Of a stretch of 64,000 nucleotides of DNA, positions 9,101 through 21,134 are shown piece after piece. The DNA is from Bradyrhizobium guangdongense (GTDB lineage: Bacteria; Pseudomonadota; Alphaproteobacteria; Rhizobiales; Xanthobacteraceae), in NCBI RefSeq assembly GCF_004114975.1, contig NZ_CP030051.1:5270001-5334000 (forward strand). The letters run 5' to 3'. The stretch's first letter is position 1. The number at the start of each line of letters is the position of its first letter. The position numbers and the translations under genes were made by a program. Under the pieces are notes generated by a model. That model did no database searches. It was not told where the DNA came from and saw nothing but the letters and a program-made list of their open reading frames with translations.

Positions 9101-10692
9101 GCATCACCGTTCGCTTCTGCGGGGCCGCCCGCACCGTGACCGGCTCCAGCTATCTGTTCCAGACCGCCGCCGGCACCTTCCTGGTCGATTGCGGCCTGTT
9201 CCAGGGGCCGAAAACGCTCAAAGAGCTCAATTACGGCGCCTTCCCTTTTCGTCCCGCGACCGTCCAAGCGGTCCTGCTCACGCACGCCCATATCGACCAC
9301 AGCGGCTTGTTGCCCAAGCTCGTCCGTGAAGGATTTGCAGGACCGATCCTGGCGACGCGGGGCACGATCGACCTCTGCTCCTACATGCTGCCGGACGCCG
9401 GCAGCATCCAGGAGTCGGAGGTCGCGCAGCTCAACCGGCGCAACGCCTCGCGCGGGCGCAAGGAGGTGCAGCCGATCTACACGCAGGCCGACGCGATCGC
9501 ATCGCTGCAATCGTTTCGCGCCGTCGACTATGAACACTGGACCGACGTGATCCCGGGCGTCCGCGCGCGCTATTGGAACGCCGGCCATCTGCTCGGCTCC
9601 GCCTCGATCGAGCTCGAGATCGCCGAACAGGGTTCGCAGCGTCCGTTGCGCGTGCTGCTCTCCGGCGACGTCGGCCCGGAGGCAAAGCTGCTCCAGCCCG
9701 ATCCCGAAGCGCCAAGCGACCTCGACTATGTGATCTCCGAATCCACCTATGGCGATCGCGTACGCGCCGCCACGACGCCCGCGCTCCGCAGGCAGCACCT
9801 CGCCGCCGAGGTGCGCGAGGCGGCGGCGGCCGGAGGCGCGCTGCTGATACCGGCCTTCGCGGTCGAACGAACGCAGGAGCTGATCGTCGATCTCGTCGAT
9901 CTGATGGAGCACGGCGCGATCCCGACCGCGCCGATCTTCCTCGACTCGCCGCTGGCGATCCGCGCCACCGAAGTGTTCCGCCGGCACGCCGCGAGCCTCG
10001 ATCCGGCCGTCGACGCCGAACGCCTGCTCAACTCGCCGCACCTCAAATTCACCGAGACCGCCGATGAGAGCAAGGCGATCATGCGCCTCAGCGGATTTCA
10101 CATCATCATCGCGGCCAGCGGCATGTGCGATGCCGGCCGCATCCGCCATCACCTGAAGCGCTGGCTCTGGAACGAGCGCGCGACCGTGCTGCTCGCCGGC
10201 TTCCAGGCCAACGGCACGCTCGGCCGCTTCCTGCAGAACGGCGCCAAGGCCGTGCGGATCCAGGGGGAGGAAATCCGGGTCGCGGCGCGGATCCGCATGA
10301 TCGACGAATATTCCGGTCACGCCGACGGCGCCGGAATGGCGGGCTGGATCGCGGCGCGCCGTCCCATCGCCCGCGGACTGTTCCTGGTCCACGGCGAGGA
10401 AGGCGCCATCTCCGGGCTGGCGGACCGCGTCGCCGAACGCATCATTCCCGCCGCCAAGGTCTACCAGCCGATGCTGGACGACATCTATGAGCTTGCCGCT
10501 GCCGAACCGCGCGTGATGGATGCCGATCATCGCCGGCGCCTCGCGCCGGAGGCCGTGACCCATCTCGACTGGCACAACGAGATGTCGGAGCTGATGCTCG
10601 ACATCAACGACAGGGTTGGGGCCGCTGCCGACGATCGTGCGCGCGGCGTGATCATCCGAAGACTGCGGCGGGCACTGCAGGACAACGGATAG
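9097..10692 (+). CDS. Beta-CASP metallo-beta-lactamase-fold nuclease
   Basis: An MBL-fold protein with a beta-CASP insertion and an RNA-specificity (RMMBL) C-terminus, the architecture of CPSF73/Ysh1-like RNA-processing nucleases. Metal motifs: THAHIDHSG (about residues 61-69), the SGDVGP motif near 189 and STYGDR near 210. The beta-CASP part includes SGMCDAGRIRHHL (about 343), and the C-terminal DEYSGHADG supplies the late His. All key ligands appear intact, so a zinc-dependent RNase is expected. It is the last gene of the phosphorylase-PRPP synthetase operon, starting in the stop of its neighbour (ATGA at 9097). The RNA target is unknown. Confidence 0.88.
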   Translation: MSITVRFCGAARTVTGSSYLFQTAAGTFLVDCGLFQGPKTLKELNYGAFPFRPATVQAVLLTHAHIDHSGLLPKLVREGFAGPILATRGTIDLCSYMLPDAGSIQESEVAQLNRRNASRGRKEVQPIYTQADAIASLQSFRAVDYEHWTDVIPGVRARYWNAGHLLGSASIELEIAEQGSQRPLRVLLSGDVGPEAKLLQPDPEAPSDLDYVISESTYGDRVRAATTPALRRQHLAAEVREAAAAGGALLIPAFAVERTQELIVDLVDLMEHGAIPTAPIFLDSPLAIRATEVFRRHAASLDPAVDAERLLNSPHLKFTETADESKAIMRLSGFHIIIAASGMCDAGRIRHHLKRWLWNERATVLLAGFQANGTLGRFLQNGAKAVRIQGEEIRVAARIRMIDEYSGHADGAGMAGWIAARRPIARGLFLVHGEEGAISGLADRVAERIIPAAKVYQPMLDDIYELAAAEPRVMDADHRRRLAPEAVTHLDWHNEMSELMLDINDRVGAAADDRARGVIIRRLRRALQDNG

Positions 10693-10805
10693 AGCGACAT
10701 TCGACGCGGTCGGAGCCACAAACTCCTGTTCGATCCGGTCGCGGGCCGCGTCTGAGAATGTTTTCCTCCGAGGCGAGACCCATCAATGCGACGTCCTGAG
10801 TTCCC

Positions 10806-10819
10806 TTGACCCAGGTCAA
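10806..10819 (+). promoter_or_regulatory. FixK/FNR-type box, TTGACCCAGGTCAA
   Basis: A perfect match to TTGA-N6-TCAA. Its centre is about 48 bp before the ATG at 10861, so with class II spacing the transcript would start near 10853. The downstream -10 (TAGTTT at about 10842) is weak. The same 14 bases, in the same orientation relative to the gene, precede the P-type ATPase at 14146-14159. Confidence 0.55.
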
Positions 10820-10860
10820 TCCGGTGCCCCTCCTCCCGATGTAGTTTTTCCTGGTCTTCA

Positions 10861-11109
10861 ATGGGCCAGCCGATGCGACGCAATTTCACGCTACCCGAGC
10901 TTGAGCAAGAGCTGTTCAATCTGCGTGAAGGCGCGGTCCACCGCATGCTGCGGTGCGACTACGAGCGGCTGTTCGGCGAGAATGATGCAGCTCTGGGGCG
11001 CTTGCGCAATTTTGCAAAAAGCCACGACTGCGTGGCAAACTTCGCCGACGACGCCATCTTGTTTCGCAGGCGTCTCCAGCATGACCAGAGCACGACCCCG
11101 CCCGGGTAG
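10861..11109 (+). CDS. Small hypothetical protein, 82 aa
   Basis: A soluble, charged protein of unknown function with a helical N-terminal half (LPELEQELFNLREGAVHRML). It is not recognised as a family. The ATG at 10861 is used; a second ATG at 10873 is possible, since the predicted transcript start near 10853 leaves a very short leader for the first. It is probably the first gene after the FixK/FNR-type box and is followed after 64 bp by another small gene on the same strand, so they may form a low-oxygen-responsive pair. Confidence 0.55.
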   Translation: MGQPMRRNFTLPELEQELFNLREGAVHRMLRCDYERLFGENDAALGRLRNFAKSHDCVANFADDAILFRRRLQHDQSTTPPG

Positions 11110-11173
11110 ACGCTGTTTTTCGACGTCGCCCTTCAATTGTGGTAACATGCAGCTTCCTCCCGGGAGTAGCGGC

Positions 11174-11509
11174 ATGAATCAGTTCGTCGCGCGCGCCAAT
11201 ATAGATCATTACCTTGGCCTGCTGGACGGCGGGCTTTTGCCGCAAAACCGTAGCACCATCACCAAATTGCTGATCGCCGAAGAGGACAAGCTCAGTCACG
11301 ATCTCGAGCAACTCGAATTTGCCGAGAACAGGGCCGCAAACGGTCGCCTTCGCCTGAACCATGTCAGGACCCTTCTCGACTCGTTTGCCCTGGACACTCC
11401 GGAGCGCGAACAAGCGGGCCGTTTGCTGGTCAATCTCGAAAACCTGCAAACGCTCCTCGAGGATTTTTGTCATCGATTGAGGGCGCAAATCACCTCACGG
11501 GGTCCCTGA
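11174..11509 (+). CDS. Small helical hypothetical protein, 111 aa
   Basis: The start at 11174 is chosen for the upstream GGGAG and because the protein coding character begins there; longer frames upstream overlap the preceding gene. The protein is almost wholly alpha-helical and charged (ITKLLIAEEDKLSHDLEQLE, then ERLL/LVNLENLQTLLEDF-like heptads), suggesting a small helical bundle or coiled coil. There is no signal peptide and no metal-binding cysteines. It is convergent with the P-type ATPase, whose stop is 24 bp away. Function unknown; the context suggests the same low-oxygen block. Confidence 0.6.
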   Translation: MNQFVARANIDHYLGLLDGGLLPQNRSTITKLLIAEEDKLSHDLEQLEFAENRAANGRLRLNHVRTLLDSFALDTPEREQAGRLLVNLENLQTLLEDFCHRLRAQITSRGP

Positions 11510-11532
11510 GGGGCGGCGCCAAACCACCTGAC

Positions 11533-14061
<2,529 letters not shown>

Positions 14062-14145
14062 GAAGTTTCCCAAGATTCCTTGGACGATGAGAGCGCGCCA
14101 TCTCATCGTCGCCGTCATCATGCCATGCTGCAAGAGGCTGCCAGC

Positions 14146-14159
14146 TTGACCTGGGTCAA
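14146..14159 (-). promoter_or_regulatory. FixK/FNR-type box before the P-type ATPase
   Basis: On the minus strand it reads TTGACCCAGGTCAA, identical to the box at 10806. A possible -10 (CATGAT, about 14117-14122) lies about one class II spacing downstream, placing the transcript start near 14110 and giving a leader of about 50 nt before the ATPase start at 14061. Confidence 0.6.
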
Positions 14160-14293
14160 ACGCCAACGCGACATGGCGCCATCCCGCTCGGCTCAATGCT
14201 ATTTCCGTGGACTTCGACGGCCCTGTCAGTGATATCTTCCTGGCCGGGCTCGATGAGCCTTGCGGTCAACCAGCGAACCAAGGCTCCCGAAGT

Positions 14294-14749
14294 ATGCCGA
14301 TGAAACGCGCCACGCTGCTTGCGCTCGGCCTGCTGCTTGTCGGCGCATCGACCCAGGACAGCACGAGAGCACAGAATTCGGCCGCGCCGCCGGTTTCGCT
14401 CACTCCGCCCAACGCCTCTCCACCGCATACGGGCGCCAAAGCCGTCAAGCCCAGGAGGGAGCCGGCCTTGGTGACGAACGATCCTCGCGCCCCAGCGACG
14501 TCGGGCCGAGACCCGTCGCCGCCTGTGATCGGCGCGCCTCCGGCATCGCCGAACCCGGCGACCGATTACGACGGCTTCAGTGCCGGCACCGACGACAATG
14601 ACGCACCCAGCCAGGTGACGCCGCCCGTGAGGTCACGCGCAGCGAAGGGCTCCGGTCGGAATGCAAACGGCCTCGACGCGCAGTCATCGATTGATCAGGA
14701 AGACGACGCGCTGAAGCGCAAGCTGACGATTTGCAGGAACTGCAAGTAG
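14294..14749 (+). CDS. Secreted Pro/Ser-rich hypothetical protein
   Basis: A 151-aa protein with a clear Sec signal peptide: MPMKR, hydrophobic LLALGLLLVGAS, cleavage probably after TRA-Q or nearby. The mature part is low-complexity (Pro, Ala, Ser, Thr) with a short acidic segment (TDYDGFSAGTDDND), probably disordered and periplasmic. The last residues include CRNCK, a CxxC pair that could bind a metal or be redox-active. Start at 14294 (MPMKR) or 14300 (MKR); the frame upstream is not signal-like. No family recognised. Confidence 0.6.
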   Translation: MPMKRATLLALGLLLVGASTQDSTRAQNSAAPPVSLTPPNASPPHTGAKAVKPRREPALVTNDPRAPATSGRDPSPPVIGAPPASPNPATDYDGFSAGTDDNDAPSQVTPPVRSRAAKGSGRNANGLDAQSSIDQEDDALKRKLTICRNCK

Positions 14750-14878
14750 AGGCCGGCATCTCGCTGCATGGCTGACCTACCGCAGCGCGTGCCACCGCGG
14801 CTTTACCCTCCCCCAATTTCCTGATCCTCTCTCCCCAACAGCCGGATCAACCGGCTTTGCCAGGGAGAGAGAGACGCC

Positions 14879-16513
14879 ATGAAGCTCGGCACCGCCATTG
14901 CGGAAATCATGCGGCGTGAGGGAATCGAGATCCTCTGCGGTTATCCCGTCAATCATCTGATCGAGCACGCGGCGAAGGCCGAGATCCGGCCCGTGATGGT
15001 GCGGCAGGAGCGCGTCGGCGTGCACATGGCGGATGCGATCTCGCGGGTGACGTCAGGGCGCACGATCGGCGCATTCTGTATGCAGCATGGGCCAGGCGCG
15101 GAGAACGCGATGGGCGGCGTCGCGCAATGCTTTGGCGAATCCGTTCCAGTGCTGGTGTTGCCGATGGGCTATCAGCGGCGGCTGGCGCATATCGGGCCGA
15201 ACTTCAACTCCAGCGAGGCGATGAAGCCGTTTTCGAAATCCTCCGAACCGATCATCTTGGCGGCCGAGGTTACCAACATCTTCCGTCGCGCCTTCACCAA
15301 GCTGAAGAACGGACGCGGCGGGCCCGTGATCGTCGAAATCCCCGCCGACATGTGGAACGAGGAGGTGCCGGAACCGCTGAACTACACGCCGGTGCTGCGC
15401 ACCCGCTACGGCGCCGATCCCGTGCATGTGAAGGAAGCAGCAAGCTTGCTTGTCAACGCCAAGCGCCCCGTGATCTATGCCGGCCAGGGCGTCCATTACG
15501 CGCAGGCATGGCCGCAGCTGAAACGGCTTGCGGAACGGCTGGCCATTCCTGTCACCACCAGCCTCGGCGGCAAATCGTCGTTTCCGGAGACGCATCCGCT
15601 CTCGCTCGGCTCCGGCGGCCTCGCCGTGCCGCGCGCGGTGCCGAAATTCCTCGGCGAAGCCGACGTCATCTTCGGCATCGGCTGCTCCTTCACCGAGACG
15701 AGTTTCGGCATTGCGATGCCGAAAGGCAAGGCCATCATCCACTCCACGCTCGATCCGAACCATCTCAATAAGGATGTCGAGGCAAAGATCGGCCTCGTCG
15801 GCGATGCCGGGCTCGTGCTTGATGCTCTGCTGGAGGAGGTCAATAAGACGGTCAGCACGGATCGAGATGCATCGGCCGTGGCGGCCGAGATCGCGGCCTC
15901 GCACGAGGAGTGGCTGGCGAAGTGGATGCCCAAGCTCACCAGCAACGATGCGCCGCTCAGCCCCTATCGCGTGCTGTGGGACCTGCAACACACCGTCGAC
16001 ATCGACAACACCATCATCACCCACGATGCCGGCAGCCCGCGCGATCAGCTCTCGCCGTTCTGGAAAGCTGTGACTCCCCTCTCCTATCTCGGCTGGGGCA
16101 AGACGACGCAGCTCGGCTACGGCCTTGGCCTTGCGATGGGCGCCAAGCTGGCAAAGCCCGACAAGCTCTGCATCAATGTCTGGGGCGATGCGGCGATCGG
16201 CTTTACCGGCATGGATTTCGAGACCGCAGTGCGCGAGCGCATCCCCATCATGTCGATCCTCTTGAATAATTTCTCGATGGCGATCGAGTTGAAGGTGATG
16301 CCGATCTCGACCGAGAAATATCGCTCGACCGACATTTCCGGCGACTACGCAGCGATGGCGCGCGCCTTCGGCGGCCATGGCGAGCGGGTGACGAGGCCAG
16401 AGGATATCATCCCGGCGATCAAACGCGGCATCCAGAAAACAAGGGAAGGCGTGCCGGTGCTGCTCGAGTTCATCACCACCAAGGAGACCGAGGTCTCGCG
16501 GCCGGGGACGTGA
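14879..16513 (+). CDS. TPP-dependent enzyme, acetolactate synthase-like
   Basis: A 544-aa thiamine-diphosphate enzyme of the acetolactate synthase/benzoylformate decarboxylase superfamily, with all three domains: N-terminal PYR domain with the catalytic Glu in VRQERVGVHMADA (about residue 43), a central domain and a C-terminal PP domain. The TPP motif is GDAAIGFTGMDFETA...ILLNN (GD-x-NN). No regulatory small subunit lies nearby and the gene stands alone, so biosynthetic acetolactate synthase is unlikely; a 2-oxo-acid decarboxylase or related carboligase is more probable. A ribosome site (GGAGAG) precedes the ATG at 14879. The substrate cannot be named. Confidence 0.82.
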   Translation: MKLGTAIAEIMRREGIEILCGYPVNHLIEHAAKAEIRPVMVRQERVGVHMADAISRVTSGRTIGAFCMQHGPGAENAMGGVAQCFGESVPVLVLPMGYQRRLAHIGPNFNSSEAMKPFSKSSEPIILAAEVTNIFRRAFTKLKNGRGGPVIVEIPADMWNEEVPEPLNYTPVLRTRYGADPVHVKEAASLLVNAKRPVIYAGQGVHYAQAWPQLKRLAERLAIPVTTSLGGKSSFPETHPLSLGSGGLAVPRAVPKFLGEADVIFGIGCSFTETSFGIAMPKGKAIIHSTLDPNHLNKDVEAKIGLVGDAGLVLDALLEEVNKTVSTDRDASAVAAEIAASHEEWLAKWMPKLTSNDAPLSPYRVLWDLQHTVDIDNTIITHDAGSPRDQLSPFWKAVTPLSYLGWGKTTQLGYGLGLAMGAKLAKPDKLCINVWGDAAIGFTGMDFETAVRERIPIMSILLNNFSMAIELKVMPISTEKYRSTDISGDYAAMARAFGGHGERVTRPEDIIPAIKRGIQKTREGVPVLLEFITTKETEVSRPGT

Positions 16514-16609
16514 GGCGACCGCAGCGCCGAGGGCGCTGGCTCCAGCTGCAGGAGATGTGATAATCCGGCCCTCGTGCCGCGCGCGCCGCGGCACCAAGCC
16601 GGATTGCGA

Positions 16610-18556
16610 ATGACAACCCCGTCCAAGGAACTCGAACAGCAATTGCGGATGGCGGCAGCCGAGACAGCGCGACTGCGCGATCGGCAAAGTGCCAGCGCCG
16701 AAATCCTGCGCACCATCGCGGCCTCCCCGTCTGATGCCCGGCCGGTCTTCGAGGCAATCGCATCGAGCTCAAAGCGTCTACTCGGCGGCTTCTCCGCGAC
16801 CGTGCTGCAATTCATCGGCGACGAGCTGCATCTGGTAGCGTTTACGCCGACCAGTCCGGATGGCGACGAAGGGCTGAAGGCGTCGTTCCCGCGGCGGATC
16901 GAGGATTTTCCAACCTTCGCCCTGGTTCGCGGCGGGGAGACGATCCAGTTTCCGGATGCCGAGGCTGAGGACGTCCCGGAGCTGAACCGGGACCTTGCGC
17001 GGCTGCGCGGCTTTCGCAGCGTGCTGTTCATGCCGCTGATGAACCGCGGCACGGCGGTCGGCATGATCAGCGTCACGCGCATCGAACCCGGTGCGTTCAC
17101 GCCCGACCTTGTGGAATTGCTTCAGACTTTTGCCGATCAGGCCGTGATCGCGATCGAGAACGCCCGGCTTTTCAACGAGACGCGCGAGACGCTGGAACGG
17201 CAGACTGCGACCGCCGACATTTTGAAGGTGATGGCGGCCTCGCCCTCCGACGTGCAGCCGGTGTTCGATGCCATCGCCACCAATGCCAACCGGCTGATCG
17301 GCGGCTTCTCCACTGCGGTGCTGCGCTATATCGATGGCGAAGCGCATCTGGCGGCCTTCACGCCGGGCGATCCCGAGGGCGACCGCGTGCTGCAAGCGTC
17401 GTTCCCGGTGCCGTTCGCGCAATTCCCGGCCTACCAGCTCACGGCCAATGGTCGTCAGGCGCAACTGCCCGATACCGAGCTCGAGCCGGCCGCACGCGAC
17501 ATCGCGCGCGCCCGTGGCTTTCGCAGCATGCTGTTCACGCCGCTGATGAGCGAAGGCGAGGCCAAAGGCGTCATCATCGCCACGCGGCGCACGGCCGGTG
17601 CGTTCGCCGAGCATCACGTGCGGCTGTTGCAAACCTTCGCCGACCAGGCGGTGATCGCGGTCAAGAATGTCAGCCTGTTCAACCAGGTTCAGGCCCGCAC
17701 CATCGAGCTCGCCAGATCTCTCGACGACTTGCGAGCGGCGCAGGACCGGCTGATCCAGACCGAGAAGCTGGCCTCGCTCGGCCAGCTCACCGCCGGCATC
17801 GCACACGAGATCAAGAACCCGCTCAACTTCGTCAACAATTTCGCCGCGCTGTCGACTGAGCTGGCGGACGAACTGAACGAGGTGCTTGCGCCGGTTTCAC
17901 TCGCCGCCGAGGTTCGCAGCGAGGTCGACGAACTGACGGGCATGCTGAAGGACAATCTGCAAAAGATCGTACAGCACGGCAAACGTGCCGATTCCATCGT
18001 CAAGAACATGCTGCTGCATTCCCGCGAGGGCGGCGGCGAGTATCGGTTGAGCGACATCAATGCGTTGGTCGAGGAGAGCCTCAACCTTGCCTATCACGGC
18101 GCGCGCGCCGAGCAGCCGCAGTTCGAAGTCACCTTGAAACGCGCGTTCGATCCGGCGGCAGGCTCCGCCGAACTGTTCCCGCAGGAGATCACGCGGGTGC
18201 TGCTGAACCTTGTCTCGAACGCGTTCTATGCGGCGGTAAAACGCAAGGTGGAAAGTGGCGCCGGCACGTTCGAGCCGACCATAACCGCCACGACGCGCGA
18301 CCGGGGCGATGCCATCGAGATCCGCATCCGCGACAACGGCACCGGCATTCCGAACGATGTGAAAGCGAAGATATTCAACCCGTTCTTCACCACCAAGCCG
18401 GCCGGCGAAGGCACTGGCCTCGGGCTGTCGATGAGCCACGACATCGTCGTGAAGCAGCACGGCGGCACGATCGAGGTCGCGACGGAGCCCGGCAAGTTCA
18501 CGGAATTTACGATTGTGCTGCCGCGAAAGAACAGCTTTGTGGACGGCAGCGGCTAA
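16610..18556 (+). CDS. Double-GAF sensor histidine kinase
   Basis: A cytoplasmic kinase without membrane helices. A short coiled N-terminus is followed by two GAF domains in tandem that are clearly related (ASPSDARPVFEAIA... and ASPSDVQPVFDAIA..., each followed by LGGFS/IGGFS and a common AFTP...ASFP segment), then a coiled linker, HisKA with HEIKNPLNFVNNF, and HATPase (NLVSNAFYA, DNGTGIP, GEGTGLGLSMSHDI). No response regulator gene is next to it, so it is an orphan kinase. The start is taken at the ATG (16610); a GTG at 16574 would add 12 Arg/Ala-rich residues. It is convergent with the MFS exporter. Confidence 0.85.
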   Translation: MTTPSKELEQQLRMAAAETARLRDRQSASAEILRTIAASPSDARPVFEAIASSSKRLLGGFSATVLQFIGDELHLVAFTPTSPDGDEGLKASFPRRIEDFPTFALVRGGETIQFPDAEAEDVPELNRDLARLRGFRSVLFMPLMNRGTAVGMISVTRIEPGAFTPDLVELLQTFADQAVIAIENARLFNETRETLERQTATADILKVMAASPSDVQPVFDAIATNANRLIGGFSTAVLRYIDGEAHLAAFTPGDPEGDRVLQASFPVPFAQFPAYQLTANGRQAQLPDTELEPAARDIARARGFRSMLFTPLMSEGEAKGVIIATRRTAGAFAEHHVRLLQTFADQAVIAVKNVSLFNQVQARTIELARSLDDLRAAQDRLIQTEKLASLGQLTAGIAHEIKNPLNFVNNFAALSTELADELNEVLAPVSLAAEVRSEVDELTGMLKDNLQKIVQHGKRADSIVKNMLLHSREGGGEYRLSDINALVEESLNLAYHGARAEQPQFEVTLKRAFDPAAGSAELFPQEITRVLLNLVSNAFYAAVKRKVESGAGTFEPTITATTRDRGDAIEIRIRDNGTGIPNDVKAKIFNPFFTTKPAGEGTGLGLSMSHDIVVKQHGGTIEVATEPGKFTEFTIVLPRKNSFVDGSG

Positions 18557-18562
18557 CCGTCC

Positions 18563-20152
18563 CTACTCCGCCATCTCGACGGCCTGCGTGGTGGAGGGAC
18601 CGGCCAGCGGCCGCTCCTCCATCATGATCAGGCAGAGCGAGGCGGTGGTCATCAGCGCGGTCGCGGCTGCGAAGACATAGCGGAAGGCATGCCGCATGTC
18701 CTCGACGGGGATCGCGGGGATGCCGCCGGCGGCATGATGTTCGCCCGCCAGCGGAATGTCGGCGCCCAGCGCGATCAGCAAGATGGCGGCGAACGCGGCG
18801 ACTGTGAATGAGGACATCAGCGCGCGGAAGAAATTCATCGCGCCCGTGATGGTGCCGACTTGCGGACGGGCCACCGAGTTCTGCAGCGAGACCACACAGA
18901 CTGGGAAGGTCGTGCCGAGCCCGAGCGCGAACGCGGCCATCAGCGTCAAGAGGCCCCAGAGCGGCAGCGTCGTGACGGTGAGCCCGAGGCCGCAGATCGC
19001 TGCCCACGAGGTGCCGATGATGGCGACCCGCTTGTAGTGCTTGGCACGTGCCATGGTGCGGCCGGCGATCGCGGCACCGCAGGTCGAGACCGCCGCGAGC
19101 GGAATCAACGCAAGCCCCGCCTCGCTGGCGCTGAGGTGGTAGACTGACTCGTAATAGAGCGGCAGCTGCACGGTGAGGCCGGTGATGGCGCCGAGGCCGC
19201 AGCCGCCGGCGGTGAGAGCAAAGGGCGCGACCGATCCGCCGAGCAGCGGCAACGGCAGGAACGGTTCATCAGCGCGGCGCGCGTGCCAGACGAACGTGAG
19301 CGCAAGCGCGACCGCGCCACCCACCATCGACAGCACGGTCGGCGAGAGCCAGGGATAGCGCGTGCCGCCCCAGGTCAGAACCAGCATGAAAACGACGGCG
19401 GAGGCCATCAGCAGCACGCCGCCGAGCCAGTCGACCTTGCGCTTGCGGTGGAACACCGGGATCTTCTTCATCTTCGGCAGCAGCAGCCCCAGCGCCGCTG
19501 CGGCGAGCGGCAGGTTGATCCAGAAGATCATCGACCAGTGCAGATGCTCGGCGAATACGCCACCGATGACGGGGCCGAGAATTCCGCCGACCATCCAGAC
19601 GCTGGAGAAGTAGGCCTGATACTGGCCGCGCTCGCGCGGAGAGACGACGTCGGAGATCACGGTCTGCACGACCGGCATGATGCCGCCGCCGCCGAGACCC
19701 TGGAGGCCGCGCGCCAGGATCAGCATCGGCATGCTCGGCGCGATCGCGCACAGGATCGAGCCGGCAATGAAAAGGCTGAGCGAGGTGATGAGCATGGCCT
19801 TGCGGCCGTAGATGTCGCTCAGCGTCCCGAACACCGGCGCAACGGCGGTCGAGGCGAGCAGATAGGCGGTGATGACCCAGGACAGGTTTGAGACGTCCTG
19901 GAACTGGCGGCCGATCGTCGGCAGCGCGGTGGCGACGATGGTCTGGTCGAGGGCGGCCAGGAACATCGTGAGCATCAGGCTCATGACGATGGTGCGGACC
20001 TCGTCCTGTGACAGCGGCGCCGGCGGCGAGATTGACGGCGAGTCGCTGACGCTCATGACCTCGCCCGGAAGGCGGGTCAGTTCCTCGGCGATGTCGTCGG
20101 GCAATGTCTGGATGTCGGCAGACTGGCTGCTCTGCCGTGTGAACTGGTTCAT
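18563..20152 (-). CDS. MFS drug exporter, DHA2 (EmrB/QacA) family
   Basis: A 529-aa inner-membrane proton antiporter with about 14 predicted helices, the DHA2 size. Typical motifs: LDQTIVATALPTIGR in the first helix region (about residues 68-82), loop motif GTLSDIYGRKA (about 110-120) and motif C-like GPVIGGVFAEH. The N-terminal 50 residues are polar and probably cytoplasmic. It would export hydrophobic drugs or metabolites. No membrane-fusion partner (EmrA) and no regulator is adjacent, so the substrate is unknown. It ends 6 bp from the stop of the convergent kinase. Confidence 0.88.
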   Translation of the reverse strand: MNQFTRQSSQSADIQTLPDDIAEELTRLPGEVMSVSDSPSISPPAPLSQDEVRTIVMSLMLTMFLAALDQTIVATALPTIGRQFQDVSNLSWVITAYLLASTAVAPVFGTLSDIYGRKAMLITSLSLFIAGSILCAIAPSMPMLILARGLQGLGGGGIMPVVQTVISDVVSPRERGQYQAYFSSVWMVGGILGPVIGGVFAEHLHWSMIFWINLPLAAAALGLLLPKMKKIPVFHRKRKVDWLGGVLLMASAVVFMLVLTWGGTRYPWLSPTVLSMVGGAVALALTFVWHARRADEPFLPLPLLGGSVAPFALTAGGCGLGAITGLTVQLPLYYESVYHLSASEAGLALIPLAAVSTCGAAIAGRTMARAKHYKRVAIIGTSWAAICGLGLTVTTLPLWGLLTLMAAFALGLGTTFPVCVVSLQNSVARPQVGTITGAMNFFRALMSSFTVAAFAAILLIALGADIPLAGEHHAAGGIPAIPVEDMRHAFRYVFAAATALMTTASLCLIMMEERPLAGPSTTQAVEMAE

Positions 20153-20324
20153 CTCGGGCTGTCGGATCGAGCGTGTTGCGGTGCAAAGCCGCGAAGGATT
20201 CGTGCTATGAAGTCAATGTAGACAGCAAAGTCCTTCTCGGGCAGGCACCCCGGCGCATGGGTGCATCCCGCACTGCGGTCATCCCGAACAAGTGATCTGA
20301 AACGGCAGGCGGAGCAGGCCTTGA

Positions 20325-20840
20325 TCAATCCTTGGGGCGTCGCTTCAGGCGTGCCCGTTTGGGGAGCTGCCCCGGCCATTGCACGAGGTTGTTCTCAAGT
20401 TCGTCGTCCGGGATCTCGTCTTCCGTACCGGCAACCCGGCCGCGCACGGAGACGCCGGCCTCATGCACCGTATTGGGATCGCCGGAGATCAGCGGGTGCC
20501 ACCAATAGAGATCGCGCCCTTCCGCAACCAGCTTGTAGCCGCAGCTCGGCGGCAGCCATTTCAGGACGCGGACACTCTCGGGCGTCATGACAACGCAGTC
20601 CGGTACGTAGTCGAAGCGATTCGTGTAGTCCTTGCAGCCGGCCGTACAGGAATCGAGCATTTTGCAGCTGACATCGGTGAAATAGATCTCGCCGGTATCT
20701 TCATCTTCGAGCTTGCTCAGGCAGCAACGGCCGCAGCCGTCGCACAGGCTCTCCCATTCGGCCGTCGACATATCCTCCATCTTCTTGGTTTTCCAGAAGA
20801 ATCCATCCTGGTCTGAAGGTCGTTTAGGAGCTGCGGTCAT
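20325..20840 (-). CDS. YcgN-like cysteine-cluster protein (UPF0260)
   Basis: A 171-aa cytoplasmic protein of the YcgN/UPF0260 family of zinc- or iron-cluster-type proteins of unknown role. Cysteines are grouped as CDGCGRCC near the N-terminus, followed by CKMLDSC and CKDY, the usual family pattern; [20 protein letters not shown] is a family-typical lead-in. The start is at 20840 (MTAAPKRP); the open frame upstream adds unrelated residues. It stands alone between an exporter and a PBP gene. Confidence 0.85.
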   Translation of the reverse strand: MTAAPKRPSDQDGFFWKTKKMEDMSTAEWESLCDGCGRCCLSKLEDEDTGEIYFTDVSCKMLDSCTAGCKDYTNRFDYVPDCVVMTPESVRVLKWLPPSCGYKLVAEGRDLYWWHPLISGDPNTVHEAGVSVRGRVAGTEDEIPDDELENNLVQWPGQLPKRARLKRRPKD

Positions 20841-21134
20841 GCGTCTGATACTGATCCAAAGAGCTGCGGCCAGCGCCATCTAGGGGGCGCGGCGGCAAAG
20901 CTGCAAGCAACGGTCCCAAAAGACCCGTAATGAACCGGGGTTCAATTAGGCCTGTTGTTCAAAATTGCGAGCGTGACCATTGGTTTATAGGCCCTGCTCG
21001 GCTAGAAGAACAGCAAGTCCCCTGAGGTCCGCGACACGGGCGCCTTGGGTTTGCCGCAACAATCCCGCAAGACGTCTCGATGCCGCCCCGGCCGGGTGCT
21101 TGAACGCTTTCGAACCGAGCCTCAAGGGTTCTAG

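Noticed and set aside
20319..20328. TTGATCAA as a regulatory box
   Set aside because: It has no spacer between the half-sites and lies at the 3' end of the YcgN-like coding region.
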